From Streptococcus parasanguinis (GTDB taxonomy: Bacteria; Bacillota; Bacilli; Lactobacillales; Streptococcaceae), in NCBI RefSeq assembly GCF_031582885.1, contig NZ_CP133988.1:1867501-1931500 (forward strand): a stretch of 64,000 nucleotides of DNA. Reading direction: 5' to 3'. Below the pieces are notes generated by a model. It worked only from the letters and a program-made list of their open reading frames with translations, had not been told where the DNA came from and did no database searches. The stretch's first letter is position 1. Each line of letters starts with the position of its first letter. Below, one piece after another: positions 46,299-54,765 of this stretch. Both the position numbers and the translations under genes were made by a program.

Positions 46299-46390
46299 CT
46301 AGAAGACTAAATCATCGCTTGTCGCCAAAAGGTTAAAATCACGAATCTTCAGAGTATTTTTTCTAAATAAACTATATCCTGCTTGCTCAA
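46299..46390 (-). pseudogene. Coding-like tail fragment
   Basis: Open frame ending at TAG 46299-46301, encoding EQAGYSLFRKNTLKIRDF and NLLATSDDLVF. It continues in another frame over the end of the upstream SUKH gene. Protein-like composition and the lack of a start suggest the tail of a lost gene, or a frameshifted natural end of the SUKH gene. Confidence 0.4.
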
Positions 46391-47082
46391 TCTCGATCAA
46401 AAATGACCTTGACTCTGGCTCTACCCGAAGCGTCTAGATATTGCTCTAGTTTCGTAATAGACTCCTCTGAATCAGACAATTGAACAAACAAATCCCCATT
46501 GATGGTCATGACATCCTTTGTCGGTAAAAGCATGAGATTTTCAACACTTGGATCATTCACTATCATTAAGGAAGGGGAATAAATACAGCTTCTGGAGAGG
46601 TCTAGATTTCCAAATCGTTCCCTAGCAGAAACAAAAATAGATTCCATCCCACCTTGGGCTTTCAGAATAAATTCCCTCTCAAAAAATGCTTCAAAACTGT
46701 CGTAGATCTCGATAACATCCATAGTAATCCCATCTAAATAATAAACTTGATTACTTTGAATGTTCCCATCCTTCAATCTATAAGCGAATTGATCTCCAAT
46801 AGCAGACATACCAAAAAAATAGTAGTCTGATACATAATCTCTCCAGACGTCTTTCCATAGCTCATCCGAATTCCAGGAATCTAGCGTAATAGCTTGAGTA
46901 GAATCCGTCCCAAACAAGCGATAATAGCCACCATAAAACTCCAAGCCATTGGTCATGGAGAGCAAATCCAGGTGAGCTTGAGGAAACTGTCTGGCTTTGA
47001 GTTTTTCTAGTTCAAAAGCTGAGGCCCCACTTTCTTGTATGACCAGATCCTCACAACATTTTAAAAAATTCTTCATTTTCAT
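46387..47082 (-). CDS. SMI1/KNR4 (SUKH) family immunity protein
   Basis: 231 residues. ARQFPQAHLDLLSMTNGLEFYGGYYRLFGTD is the SUKH core: loop, helix, TNG turn, then strands. The rest (YFFGMSAIGDQFAYRLKDG, VYYLDGITMDVIEIYDSFEAFFE) matches the usual display-strand and helix order. SUKH proteins neutralise diverse toxin nucleases. The start MKMKNFLK has only a weak Shine-Dalgarno. Confidence 0.75.
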   Translation of the reverse strand: MKMKNFLKCCEDLVIQESGASAFELEKLKARQFPQAHLDLLSMTNGLEFYGGYYRLFGTDSTQAITLDSWNSDELWKDVWRDYVSDYYFFGMSAIGDQFAYRLKDGNIQSNQVYYLDGITMDVIEIYDSFEAFFEREFILKAQGGMESIFVSARERFGNLDLSRSCIYSPSLMIVNDPSVENLMLLPTKDVMTINGDLFVQLSDSEESITKLEQYLDASGRARVKVIFDRD

Positions 47083-47136
47083 TTGCTTCTCATCTCTTCA
47101 TCTTTGGGATTATATTTGGCTATTTTCAACTGACGA

Positions 47137-47421
47137 TTACGTATCATTCTGACCGCTAGCGACAGCCTGAGCCCAAATTCGTTCAAATTCCTCTTGACTA
47201 ATCTTGATGGAGTCTGATAGATCCAACACATCTTTTCGACCATCATAGAGTAGAAACCCTACTTCTGGAACATAATCCTGTAGACAAGAAGAAGCATAAG
47301 AGCGCCCATTCAAAACGTTAATTTGTCGACTTGCACGCTGACCAGTAAACTCTGTATAAATAACTCCTAGGCCTGACATAAACTCGCTATTGCCATAATA
47401 ATAATATTCTTTTTCACACAT
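47137..47421 (-). CDS. Small protein of the array, family unknown
   Basis: 94 residues, starts MCEKEYYYYGNSEFMSGLGV. A compact alpha/beta protein with FTGQRASRQINVLNGRSYAS. RBS AAAGGAAGATT. No recognised domain. Acidic, cytoplasmic, like the neighbouring immunity genes. Confidence 0.55.
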   Translation of the reverse strand: MCEKEYYYYGNSEFMSGLGVIYTEFTGQRASRQINVLNGRSYASSCLQDYVPEVGFLLYDGRKDVLDLSDSIKISQEEFERIWAQAVASGQNDT

Positions 47422-47520
47422 TAGAATCTTCCTTTACCATTTGTCTCTCCAAGAATGGCATTCTTTCCTCTTTGGTGCTTTCATCAACTAATTCAATGTT
47501 AAGCTTTCACATTATAGAAT

Positions 47521-47961
47521 CTACGGGTTCTTAGCCTTATTCTCCAAGACTCTCACTTCTACTTTATCCTCCGCTAAATGGAGATCCAATACTTTTTCCT
47601 GATCTCGAAAGAAAAGCGTCAGGTCCTTAGTAGAAAATTCAGTAAAATAAGAGGGCAAAAAGTCATCCAGGGACTCCATTTGAAACAAGACATAAATCGG
47701 TAAAAATTCCCAAAAAACTAGGATAAACTGACTGCTATTGCCAACTAGACTTTGAATTAAACTACTTAAATCTTGAGTAGTGTGGGCAAGAGGAAACTCA
47801 TTAAAGCAAGGAAGCGGAGAGTCTATAGGATTCAACTCCCTAGCATACCAAGCAATTTCTTTAGGTTTATCGGTCAGAAAATGAACATCCTTAATCCCCT
47901 TCAACTGATTGATTCGTTTTTCTACTTTTAATAAAGATAATCTCTTTTTTAACTCACTCAT
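47521..47961 (-). CDS. Uncharacterised immunity-type protein
   Basis: 146 residues. The middle IQSLVGNSSQFILVFWEFLPIYVLF is very hydrophobic but has no charged flanks typical of a membrane helix. A charged C-terminus (EDKVEVRVLENKAKNP) follows. The start is 13 bp after the stop of the 237-residue protein's gene upstream, so the two are probably cotranscribed. Confidence 0.5.
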   Translation of the reverse strand: MSELKKRLSLLKVEKRINQLKGIKDVHFLTDKPKEIAWYARELNPIDSPLPCFNEFPLAHTTQDLSSLIQSLVGNSSQFILVFWEFLPIYVLFQMESLDDFLPSYFTEFSTKDLTLFFRDQEKVLDLHLAEDKVEVRVLENKAKNP

Positions 47962-47974
47962 TGTTTGTGCTCCA

Positions 47975-48688
47975 TCATTCTGAAACAGAAATTTTGCTCA
48001 CAACCTCATTCTCTTTATCCAACAGATATAGGAAGTTACCTTTTGCTTCCAGTCTACCAAGTTTGGCCCCATAGTCCATCTCGTGAGCAGGGTAGGATTG
48101 AATCAACTGACGGATGCTCTTATCCTTATGCTCTATCTTCCAAAACAAATCCACCTTATCCAGCTGATGCTCCACTTGAATGGAAAAGATCGTGGATTGG
48201 ATCTTCTTCCTTTTCCACTCCCAGCTATTTTCATAATCGTTTTTCTCTATTTCATTGACTACATCCTCTATCAAGGAACAAGGAATGGAGAGCTCCTGAA
48301 ACACGCGCTTTACCCCTTTTACCAAGGTCTCTAAGAGCATCTTTTTCTGTTCCAATGGACTCGAGCTTTCATAGCTAGAAAAATCAAATAAGACCTGAAC
48401 AGTATAGACACCAAGTAGATTCATGATAGCTGGATTGCCAATCGTATCTACACATTCTACGATGATTTTCCAACAATCCTGGGTTATAACTGGTTTGAAA
48501 AGCCGTTCTACCATAGAGGTCATACATTTGGATTCATATGCGAACACTCTTCGCAGACCTTTCCAATTCTGTCGGTAGTCCTCAATTCTAGCTTCCTCGT
48601 AAGTTAACGCAGCTGAGTCCATCAGCTCCTCAATCCTCTGTTGATTTTCTACATAGGGCTTATCTAATTCAAAATACTGTAACTTCAT
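47975..48688 (-). CDS. Uncharacterised immunity-type protein next to a possible toxin tail
   Basis: 237 residues starting MKLQYFELDKPYVENQQRIE. Largely helical, no membrane segment. Residues about 215-235 (GRLEAKGNFLYLLDKENEVV) form strands. The DNA directly upstream encodes, in another frame, a stretch reading like a toxin C-terminus, the layout expected for a toxin-immunity cassette whose toxin part is lost. Confidence 0.55.
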   Translation of the reverse strand: MKLQYFELDKPYVENQQRIEELMDSAALTYEEARIEDYRQNWKGLRRVFAYESKCMTSMVERLFKPVITQDCWKIIVECVDTIGNPAIMNLLGVYTVQVLFDFSSYESSSPLEQKKMLLETLVKGVKRVFQELSIPCSLIEDVVNEIEKNDYENSWEWKRKKIQSTIFSIQVEHQLDKVDLFWKIEHKDKSIRQLIQSYPAHEMDYGAKLGRLEAKGNFLYLLDKENEVVSKISVSE

Positions 48689-48736
48689 ATTCGTGGTCTC
48701 GCAGTGTTTTTCTTGTATAAAGGTTTAGGTCAAAGT

Positions 48737-48808
48737 CTAATGTTTGTGCTCTTCCTTCACTTTTTTCCATAGTCGTGGTGTACCTCCTAATAATGGAGGA
48801 TTGTTTGA
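48737..48808 (-). pseudogene. Possible remnant of a toxin C-terminus
   Basis: 24-codon open stretch encoding SNNPPLLGGTPRLWKKVKEE and HKH, then TAG. Pro/Gly-rich turns followed by a Trp and a basic helix with terminal histidines resemble the tails of HNH-type toxin domains. No start codon or upstream continuation. Family is not proven. Confidence 0.3.
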
Positions 48809-48846
48809 TCATCCTGAATCTCCGCAAATAAGCTAGGAATACATCT

Positions 48847-49236
48847 TTAAGTATCAATCTTCACAGGAGCAATCTCAGCAATTCTAACAAAATCAGAAGA
48901 TCCCGATAACATCACATCATTTTGGTTTATAAAATTGAAATCAACCTTATTCTCTAAAAAGAGCAGCTCCAGTTGTCCATTCACCTTATGAATCCCCTTA
49001 GAATAAAAATGGATTTCATCTAAATTAAAAAACTCTAAATTAATTTTTATGGCATTGAATGCACTTTTCTGCCACTTTTCAGGAAAATTAGTTGGGAAAT
49101 CAAATACATAAAGGACAAGATCTAATTTGTAATCGTAACATAATACAGTATCAAGAAATACATTATTCAATTCCAATTCACCATCAAACAAATGAATAAT
49201 CTTTTCCTTCCCCACTGCTTTTTCAAACCATTTCAC
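48847..49236 (-). CDS. Imm50-like immunity protein
   Basis: 129 residues. Beta-rich: LFDGELELNNVFLDTVLCYD, LDLVLYVFDFPTNFPEKW, NLEFFNLDEIHFYSKGIHKV. The spacing of a short N-terminal helix with alternating strands and a PxxW turn fits the Imm50 family. RBS AAAAGGAGTTC is good. Family call is tentative. Confidence 0.5.
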   Translation of the reverse strand: MKWFEKAVGKEKIIHLFDGELELNNVFLDTVLCYDYKLDLVLYVFDFPTNFPEKWQKSAFNAIKINLEFFNLDEIHFYSKGIHKVNGQLELLFLENKVDFNFINQNDVMLSGSSDFVRIAEIAPVKIDT

Positions 49237-49309
49237 AGTATGAACTCCTTTTTAAAAATGAATAAAAGACTTGTTTTTAAGAGTTATTGTTTCTCTCTTT
49301 AAGTAGATT

Positions 49310-49936
49310 TTAGAATAGACTAACTCTTCTGCCGTCCTTTCCTTTTGTAACGTCATTGATTAAGTCCTTGACGATAGATATATCGAACTGACGAGAAAAG
49401 TCAACAATTTTCTGGCGATTCTCTTCTGGATATAGATAAGATGCTGCTAAAATAAATAAAAATGGATTTATGACTTGACCAATATGCTCAAGATATTTAG
49501 GCTGAGTCACATAAGACATAATTTTGTTAAAATCGTCATCTTTCAGCACAATCTTTCTCTGATATATCGCTGCACAGGCACCTGCAGCTTGAGATGAATT
49601 ATTCGATTCCAAGGACTCATAAACAAAAGACAAATTCTCTGTTTCTAAATTTTCTAGATAAGCAATCGCTACTGCTAGAGAGCGATAGGTTACAGGGGTT
49701 GGAATATCTCTCAGTAGCAATGACTTGAGATAGGGGATTTCTTCTGTACAATCCGTTGCGGCCATGGCGTAGAGTAAGTACATTTGTGATTCCCACGATC
49801 TAGGTTTTTCCATCTCGCCCTCCAAGGCTTGATGCAAGAATGGTCCATATCCTTTTAGTTTACCCTTTAAAATTTTTTTCGCAGCTTTTTTTACCAAGGG
49901 CGTACGTCCTGAAGTTAACTCATCTACATAGTCCAT
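49310..49936 (-). CDS. HEAT-like helical repeat protein
   Basis: 208 residues composed of helix pairs (KSLLLRDIPTPVTYRSLAVA, SSQAAGACAAIYQRKIVLKD), the pattern of HEAT or ARM repeats as in many helical immunity proteins. Cytoplasmic. RBS AAAGGAGTTTGAG overlaps the stop region of the Imm26 gene just upstream (gap 1 bp), so the two are cotranscribed and probably coupled. Confidence 0.6.
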   Translation of the reverse strand: MDYVDELTSGRTPLVKKAAKKILKGKLKGYGPFLHQALEGEMEKPRSWESQMYLLYAMAATDCTEEIPYLKSLLLRDIPTPVTYRSLAVAIAYLENLETENLSFVYESLESNNSSQAAGACAAIYQRKIVLKDDDFNKIMSYVTQPKYLEHIGQVINPFLFILAASYLYPEENRQKIVDFSRQFDISIVKDLINDVTKGKDGRRVSLF

Positions 49937-49937
49937 C

Positions 49938-50465
49938 TCAAACTCCTTTATTTCCTCTGCTTGCCAGTTCTTCTTCCAGTATTCTGTTATAAACTATACT
50001 TCCGACACAGGCTTCCCAGTCTAGGTCGTCAACTTCTTCCCTAGAAAAAATCTTAGGTTCTGTCCTACCATCTAGCCAGACATTCCCAAAGTGAAGACCA
50101 TTTGGGTCTCCCCATTTAAAGGCTAAATCCTTAAAAGGGCTTGGATCAAAATCCACTTGGTGACCAATTATCTGCCAAGACCATACTGGACTTCGATCAA
50201 ACAAGGTGTAGGAATCTATAATGATGGGCTTACCTATAAATTGAGCACGACTTAGCTCCTCAACTGTTATAGTAGGACTTGCTTGAAAGATATCGAAAAA
50301 TTGAATGACATGACCAACATTCACTTTTCCAAGAATTTGACCAAATACAAACATTTCCTCCGAAAATTGATAGCAAAAAATATCACCAATTTTAATAAAT
50401 CGCATTTTTGTTCTTGGCTTTTCATTCCACTCACGAATCTTTATCTGGGGCAATTTTTTCTGCAT
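49938..50465 (-). CDS. Imm26 family immunity protein
   Basis: 175 residues. MRFIKIGDIFCYQFSEEMFV and FGQILGKV form the Imm26 core (GD.f...l..g.y.fG.il), followed by VIQFFDIFQASP and a C-terminal W-rich region WSWQIIGHQVDF. Imm26 proteins guard against polymorphic toxins. The cognate toxin is not seen in the window. Confidence 0.75.
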   Translation of the reverse strand: MQKKLPQIKIREWNEKPRTKMRFIKIGDIFCYQFSEEMFVFGQILGKVNVGHVIQFFDIFQASPTITVEELSRAQFIGKPIIIDSYTLFDRSPVWSWQIIGHQVDFDPSPFKDLAFKWGDPNGLHFGNVWLDGRTEPKIFSREEVDDLDWEACVGSIVYNRILEEELASRGNKGV

Positions 50466-50484
50466 AATTAATTTAAATCCATTC

Positions 50485-51045
50485 CTACTGCTCTTTATTT
50501 ATGATATGAAAGAGATCATCTCTTAGAACAATTCCATCGTCTTCTATCAAATAGGCCATGTGCTCCCAGAAGGGTAATTCTTGTTCAAGGGGAGCTTCTA
50601 AGGCAAGAATTTGATGCATCAAGTTTGCTGCAATTTCTTCGACTTCATCTTGCTCAATCTCATAAAACTTTGCTTTCAAAAGAAAGATGCTTGATAGAAA
50701 GAGCGAATAAGAAGAAATAAAAGCTTGCAAGGAAGAATTGACAAAAACTCTTTCTTCTTGAAAAACTTCCCTACCTTCTTGATTGCAAAGTAAGAAGACT
50801 TGCTCCTCTTCTCCTATTACAAAGGCACCTAAAAAACACTGACCAAAAAGTCTATAGCTCTCTTGCTCTTTCCTTAGTTTTACTAGATCAGTAGCTACTT
50901 TGACAAAAGAAAATCCCATTTTAGAATAATCCTCTAAATATGCCAAAAGGTTGAAACGGACCTCATCCAGACAAAATGGTTTCTCCTCTGTAGATACCAC
51001 ACAAAAACCTTGCTCCTTCACTAATTCATTGATATTGACTGTCAT
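50485..51045 (-). CDS. SUKH-4-like immunity protein
   Basis: 186 residues. Residues about 60-130: YRLFGQCFLGAFVIGEEEQV, FLLCNQEGREVF, then FVNSSLQAFISSYSLFLSSI, the strand-turn-strand and F-x-N-S-S-L helix seen in SUKH-4 proteins. Start ATG follows ATAGAGAA. Placement among immunity genes supports the call. Confidence 0.6.
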   Translation of the reverse strand: MTVNINELVKEQGFCVVSTEEKPFCLDEVRFNLLAYLEDYSKMGFSFVKVATDLVKLRKEQESYRLFGQCFLGAFVIGEEEQVFLLCNQEGREVFQEERVFVNSSLQAFISSYSLFLSSIFLLKAKFYEIEQDEVEEIAANLMHQILALEAPLEQELPFWEHMAYLIEDDGIVLRDDLFHIINKEQ

Positions 51046-51117
51046 TTCTCTATCCGATCTCCCTTTTCTTGCTTACCTATTTGCAACTATCTCAGTCATT
51101 TTTCAAACAAGAGCTAG

Positions 51118-51939
51118 TTACTTCCATTCAAGTCCCAAACACCTAGACACATCCTCAAAATAATCATCCCAGGCCCATTTGTAATCTTTGCGACTCATCA
51201 AGTAATCCACATACTTTTCATTCATCCAACTTTCTGTATAAATAGAAAGGGCCTGCCTTTTTCTATCATCTTGGATTGTCGCAATTTTTTCCTGAGCCTT
51301 CTTTGACCGTTCACTCAGATTTTTTATATAGAGAATATCTGGATCCGAGGGACAAATGGTCTCTGTCAAATCACACCTTGTAAACTCGACAAAACTGAGA
51401 TGAGCCTCTGATAGATCTGCATATAACTTTTCTACTTTCTTTGTTTTCGACCCAAAGGTACATTCAAACAGTTTTCCAACAATTTTATTCTGCTGAAATT
51501 CTGGTAGAGGAAAGAAAATATCGTTCATCCTACACTTTTTAAAGAGACAATCTCTCATCTCGCTGACATTCTCTAAAAGAGGACGCTTCATCTGACAAGA
51601 AAGGAAGGTAGACGATATTATGTGACTGTCATAAAATAATGTTCCCTTTAAATTGCAGCTTTTGAAAGTACAGTTTCGAATAACTGTATGATTTTTAAAG
51701 CCGATATCCCTTAAATCGCAGTTTTCAAAAACGACATTCTCAAAGATACAGTTTTCAAATATGACTCGTGAACTCTCTAGTATACTGATGCTTGTATCCT
51801 TAAAGTGCTGATTACTAATGAAACGAATCCTACTCGCTTCCTCTATTAGATTTTCAATCGATAGCTTCTCACCACTGTTTAGGATGACCTGGCCATCCTT
51901 TATGATAATCCCATCTTTCTCAACCATATCCTGCTCCAT
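51118..51939 (-). CDS. Pentapeptide-repeat protein, copy 1
   Basis: 273 residues, or 269 if the second Met (51927) is used. Residues about 60-140 carry pentapeptide-type steps: FENCIFENVVFENCDLRDIG, CTFKSCNLKGTLFYDSHI, giving a right-handed beta helix. The C-terminal part is helical and ends in DDYFEDVSRCLGLEWK. A second, nearly identical gene lies at 53872-54699; the C-terminal halves are identical. Role unknown; placement suggests immunity. Confidence 0.75.
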   Translation of the reverse strand: MEQDMVEKDGIIIKDGQVILNSGEKLSIENLIEEASRIRFISNQHFKDTSISILESSRVIFENCIFENVVFENCDLRDIGFKNHTVIRNCTFKSCNLKGTLFYDSHIISSTFLSCQMKRPLLENVSEMRDCLFKKCRMNDIFFPLPEFQQNKIVGKLFECTFGSKTKKVEKLYADLSEAHLSFVEFTRCDLTETICPSDPDILYIKNLSERSKKAQEKIATIQDDRKRQALSIYTESWMNEKYVDYLMSRKDYKWAWDDYFEDVSRCLGLEWK

Positions 51940-51970
51940 CTTCTAGTGCTTCTCTTGTCATCGACTAGAC

Positions 51971-52265
51971 CTAGTAGTAAGCGACTTCCCCTATACCATA
52001 TTCTAAAATTTCAAAACTATTGAGGGAGAATTTAAGTCCTCTACCATGCTCCGAATCCTCTCTCAGTCCAAATTCCAAGCCGAAAATTAAGTCAACGTCA
52101 CTTTGTTCAGACAAGATAAAAATGGAAAGGAGTCTTGCATGTGATAGATCTGTAAATTCCTCCTGAATTTTTTCCAAAGCTTTTGGATACCATACTGATG
52201 ATTGATCCAGTAGATGATCGAGAATATCATAAAATAGAAAAAACTGTTCTTATTGAATTCCTCAT
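51971..52265 (-). pseudogene. Frameshifted small gene (DUF-type, about 97 residues)
   Basis: The ATG (52263-52265) overlaps the TGA of the upstream gene (ATGA). The length, 295 nt, is one base over a multiple of three. Removing one base from the run of six A/T at 52238-52243 joins MRNSIRTVF to the frame YDILDHLLDQSSVWYPKALE and on to SLNSFEILEYGIGEVAYY. As read, the frame stops after 12 codons. Either a pseudogene, phase-variable, or a sequencing error in the homopolymer. Confidence 0.6.
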
Positions 52266-52972
52266 GTAGCATAATATTCAAACTCCTCAAACAACTCAAG
52301 CATATTTATTTTATCTATTGTTCGATACTTCTTCGGAATTTTTTTACAGTTTGTCTCAAACCATTCAAAATAAGCATTTTTCCATCTAGTAAACTGTTCC
52401 ATTGCAACACGGCCTTTAGCCTTTTCTGTCACTTCCATTGCCCAAGACACATAGAGATCAAGATAAGCTGGTATTGTCATTCTATCTGGTTGCCAATCAC
52501 TCAATCCTGCCTCATCTTCAAAAGCGATTTCAATGTATTCAAGCAAAGCTTCAAAATATACATCGATTGCTAGTGCAATATAGATTTTTCTTTCTGGGAA
52601 ATCTAAATAGGCTAGCTGTTTAAAACCTATCTCATAACCCTTCGGAGTATTTCTAAAAAAGAAATACTTCAAAATAACATCTAAAGTTTTTGCAAGTATT
52701 TCTGACTGAATAGTATGACCATCAACATAGTTTCTTAATAGTTCTTGCCACTCATCATTCATTTCTTGCGTAAATTTATGTTGCTCTGTGGGGAAACGTG
52801 CTAAATCAATAGCCAGAATAAACATATGTCCCAACATCTCTTCCTCTAGCAGATTTGTTAGAGCCAATTCTTCCATTTGTTTACTTATGGTTTTCAATGC
52901 TCTTGAGTAAATACAATTATGAGCAAAAGTTGCACTATCATTATCAAAAGGGGATATTCCGTATTTTGCCAT
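52262..52972 (-). CDS. DUF4259-like protein
   Basis: 236 residues. The start MAKYGISPFDNDSATFAHNC resembles the W-G-x-x-x-F-D-N-D-x-A opening of DUF4259. The rest is helical (IALAIDVYFEALLEYIEIAF). It ends in LFEEFEYYAT and its TGA overlaps the next ATG. DUF4259 genes occur among immunity genes; function unknown. Confidence 0.6.
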   Translation of the reverse strand: MAKYGISPFDNDSATFAHNCIYSRALKTISKQMEELALTNLLEEEMLGHMFILAIDLARFPTEQHKFTQEMNDEWQELLRNYVDGHTIQSEILAKTLDVILKYFFFRNTPKGYEIGFKQLAYLDFPERKIYIALAIDVYFEALLEYIEIAFEDEAGLSDWQPDRMTIPAYLDLYVSWAMEVTEKAKGRVAMEQFTRWKNAYFEWFETNCKKIPKKYRTIDKINMLELFEEFEYYAT

Positions 52973-52994
52973 TTTTATTTTCCTTGAATTTCAG

Positions 52995-53087
52995 CTAAGA
53001 CTTCTCAATAATCTTAATACCTCTATACTTCTTTTCTATTGAATTGATTTCCACAATCAGATTATCATTACAATAGAAATTAATCAT
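52995..53087 (-). CDS. Small 30-codon ORF or gene tail
   Basis: MINFYCNDNLIVEINSIEKK then YRGIKIIEKS and stop. Its ATG lies inside the last codons of the Imm26-like gene upstream (GGATGATTAA). The peptide looks like two beta strands of a larger protein, so it may be the tail of a deleted gene. Confidence 0.35.
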   Translation of the reverse strand: MINFYCNDNLIVEINSIEKKYRGIKIIEKS

Positions 53088-53574
53088 CCAAACGTGTTTT
53101 TACCTTTGCCTCCATCCAATCTAATACTCTAGGATCGGACTCTTTATATTTTTTCCCATAGATAAGAGCAAAAACTTCTAGCAAATCATAAACTGGCTGT
53201 AAAGGATATTCTTCCTTATACTTCTTGCTTGGCATTTGTCTGCAATTCTCATCTCGATACATTAGGTTATAGTTTCCAACATTTCGAAGTAGTAACTGAT
53301 CCTCTTCCTCAAGGATAGGCCTATACCCTAATTTTTCCCATAATCCCCATTTCATAAAATAAGTACTTGAATAAATCGCTTTTTTTGTGTCAAATTCAAT
53401 ACTATCTATATCTATATCTTCAAGATTTATTGCTTCCTTTGATAACACATAAGCGCACAATCCTTTAGTTTCGTAACTTAAATAGATTAAATGACAAGCA
53501 AAACATGGATCCGATTGATAAGGAGGTGTTAATAGGAAAACCTCTCCTTCCGTTAATTTGATTCTTTCTTTCAT
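53080..53574 (-). CDS. Imm26-like immunity protein
   Basis: 164 residues from the ATG at 53574; the preceding in-frame TTG is less likely. IKLTEGEVFLLTPPYQSDPC and CHLIYLSYETKGLCAYVLS give the opening strands of the Imm26 type (eGdvf), followed by a helical end. The relation to Imm26 is weak. Confidence 0.45.
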   Translation of the reverse strand: MKERIKLTEGEVFLLTPPYQSDPCFACHLIYLSYETKGLCAYVLSKEAINLEDIDIDSIEFDTKKAIYSSTYFMKWGLWEKLGYRPILEEEDQLLLRNVGNYNLMYRDENCRQMPSKKYKEEYPLQPVYDLLEVFALIYGKKYKESDPRVLDWMEAKVKTRLDD

Positions 53575-53739
53575 CAAAGGTTCCTCTCTCAGATTTTCTC
53601 AGCACTAGTTTCCATATCCATTCTTCTTGTATAAAACTAGACTTTTTCTTTCTCAATCGCCTAGCTTTAGACTAGGGGAAATCATGTCATTCTTTCAGCA
53701 TGCATTATCTCTTAATGAACGAGCTAACTAAATCTATTT

Positions 53740-53870
53740 TCACTTCAGATAAGAAATAAGCTGGGCTATTCCACTATCATCACATGTTTCGACAATTAGA
53801 CTTTTCAATTCCATAAATTCTCGGTCATATAAAAGAGGATTACCATTATCCACTTTGGTACCAAAGTCTT
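53740..53870 (-). pseudogene. Tail of a lost gene between array genes
   Basis: Open frame EDFGTKVDNGNPLLYDREFM and ELKSLIVETCDDSGIAQLIS YLK, then TGA (53740-53742). It begins directly after the stop of pentapeptide copy 2 with no start codon or Shine-Dalgarno. The remainder of 53578-53739 shows no coding frame. Reads as the last 40 residues of a displaced gene. Confidence 0.5.
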
Positions 53871-53871
53871 C

Positions 53872-54699
53872 CTAGTGGTTATCCCATTCAAGACCCAAGC
53901 ACCTAGACACATCCTCAAAATAATCATCCCAGGCCCATTTGTAATCTTTGCGACTCATCAAGTAATCCACATACTTTTCATTCATCCAACTTTCTGTATA
54001 AATAGAAAGGGCCTGCCTTTTTCTATCATCTTGGATTGTCGCAATTTTTTCCTGAGCCTTCTTTGACCGTTCACTCAGATTTTTTATATAGAGAATATCT
54101 GGATCCGAGGGACAAATGGTCTCTGTCAAATCACACCTTGTAAACTCGACAAAACTGAGATGAGCCTCTGATAGATCTGCATATAACTTTTCTACTTTCT
54201 TTGTTTTCGACCCAAAGGTACATTCAGACAATTTTCCAATAATTTTATTATTCTGAAAAGCTGGTAGGGGAAAGAAAATGTCGTGCATCCTACACTTTTT
54301 AAAGAGACAATCCCTCATCTCACTGACATTCTCCAAAAGAGGACGCTTCATCTGACAAGAAAGGAAGATAGACGATATAATGTGACTGTCATAAAATAAA
54401 GTTCCATTTAAATTGCATCGTCTGAGAGTACAGTTTCGAATAACTGTATGATTTTTAAAGCTGATTTCCCTCAAATCACAGTTTTCAAAGAAGACATTCT
54501 CAAAGATACAGTTTTCAAACACGACTCGTGAACTCTCTAGTATTCTGATGCTTATATCCTTAAAGTGCTGATTACTGATAAAACGAATGCTTCTTGCTTC
54601 CTCTATAAGATTTTCAACCGATAGCTTCTCACCACTGTTTAGGATGATCTGGCCGTCCTTTATGATAATTCCATCTATTGCTTTCATAATATACTCCAT
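53872..54699 (-). CDS. Pentapeptide-repeat protein, copy 2
   Basis: 275 residues, or 271 from the Met at 54687 after ATGGAG. Same architecture as copy 1: FENCIFENVFFENCDLREIS and following steps, then the helical C-terminus ending LGLEWDNH. Roughly the last 115 codons are identical to copy 1 in DNA, the first half differs at scattered sites, and the last residues differ. This pattern suggests duplication followed by gene conversion. Confidence 0.75.
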   Translation of the reverse strand: MEYIMKAIDGIIIKDGQIILNSGEKLSVENLIEEARSIRFISNQHFKDISIRILESSRVVFENCIFENVFFENCDLREISFKNHTVIRNCTLRRCNLNGTLFYDSHIISSIFLSCQMKRPLLENVSEMRDCLFKKCRMHDIFFPLPAFQNNKIIGKLSECTFGSKTKKVEKLYADLSEAHLSFVEFTRCDLTETICPSDPDILYIKNLSERSKKAQEKIATIQDDRKRQALSIYTESWMNEKYVDYLMSRKDYKWAWDDYFEDVSRCLGLEWDNH

Positions 54700-54765
54700 C
54701 TGCTCTCGCTACAACTTTGGGTTGTTATCTTAGTAAACTCCTTGGTTCATTATCTAGTTCTATAT

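Noticed and set aside
48669..48857. 62-codon ORF overlapping the start of the 237-residue gene
   Set aside because: No good start or family, overlaps its neighbour, and another frame of the same DNA looks more protein-like (toxin-tail candidate). Not annotated as a gene.
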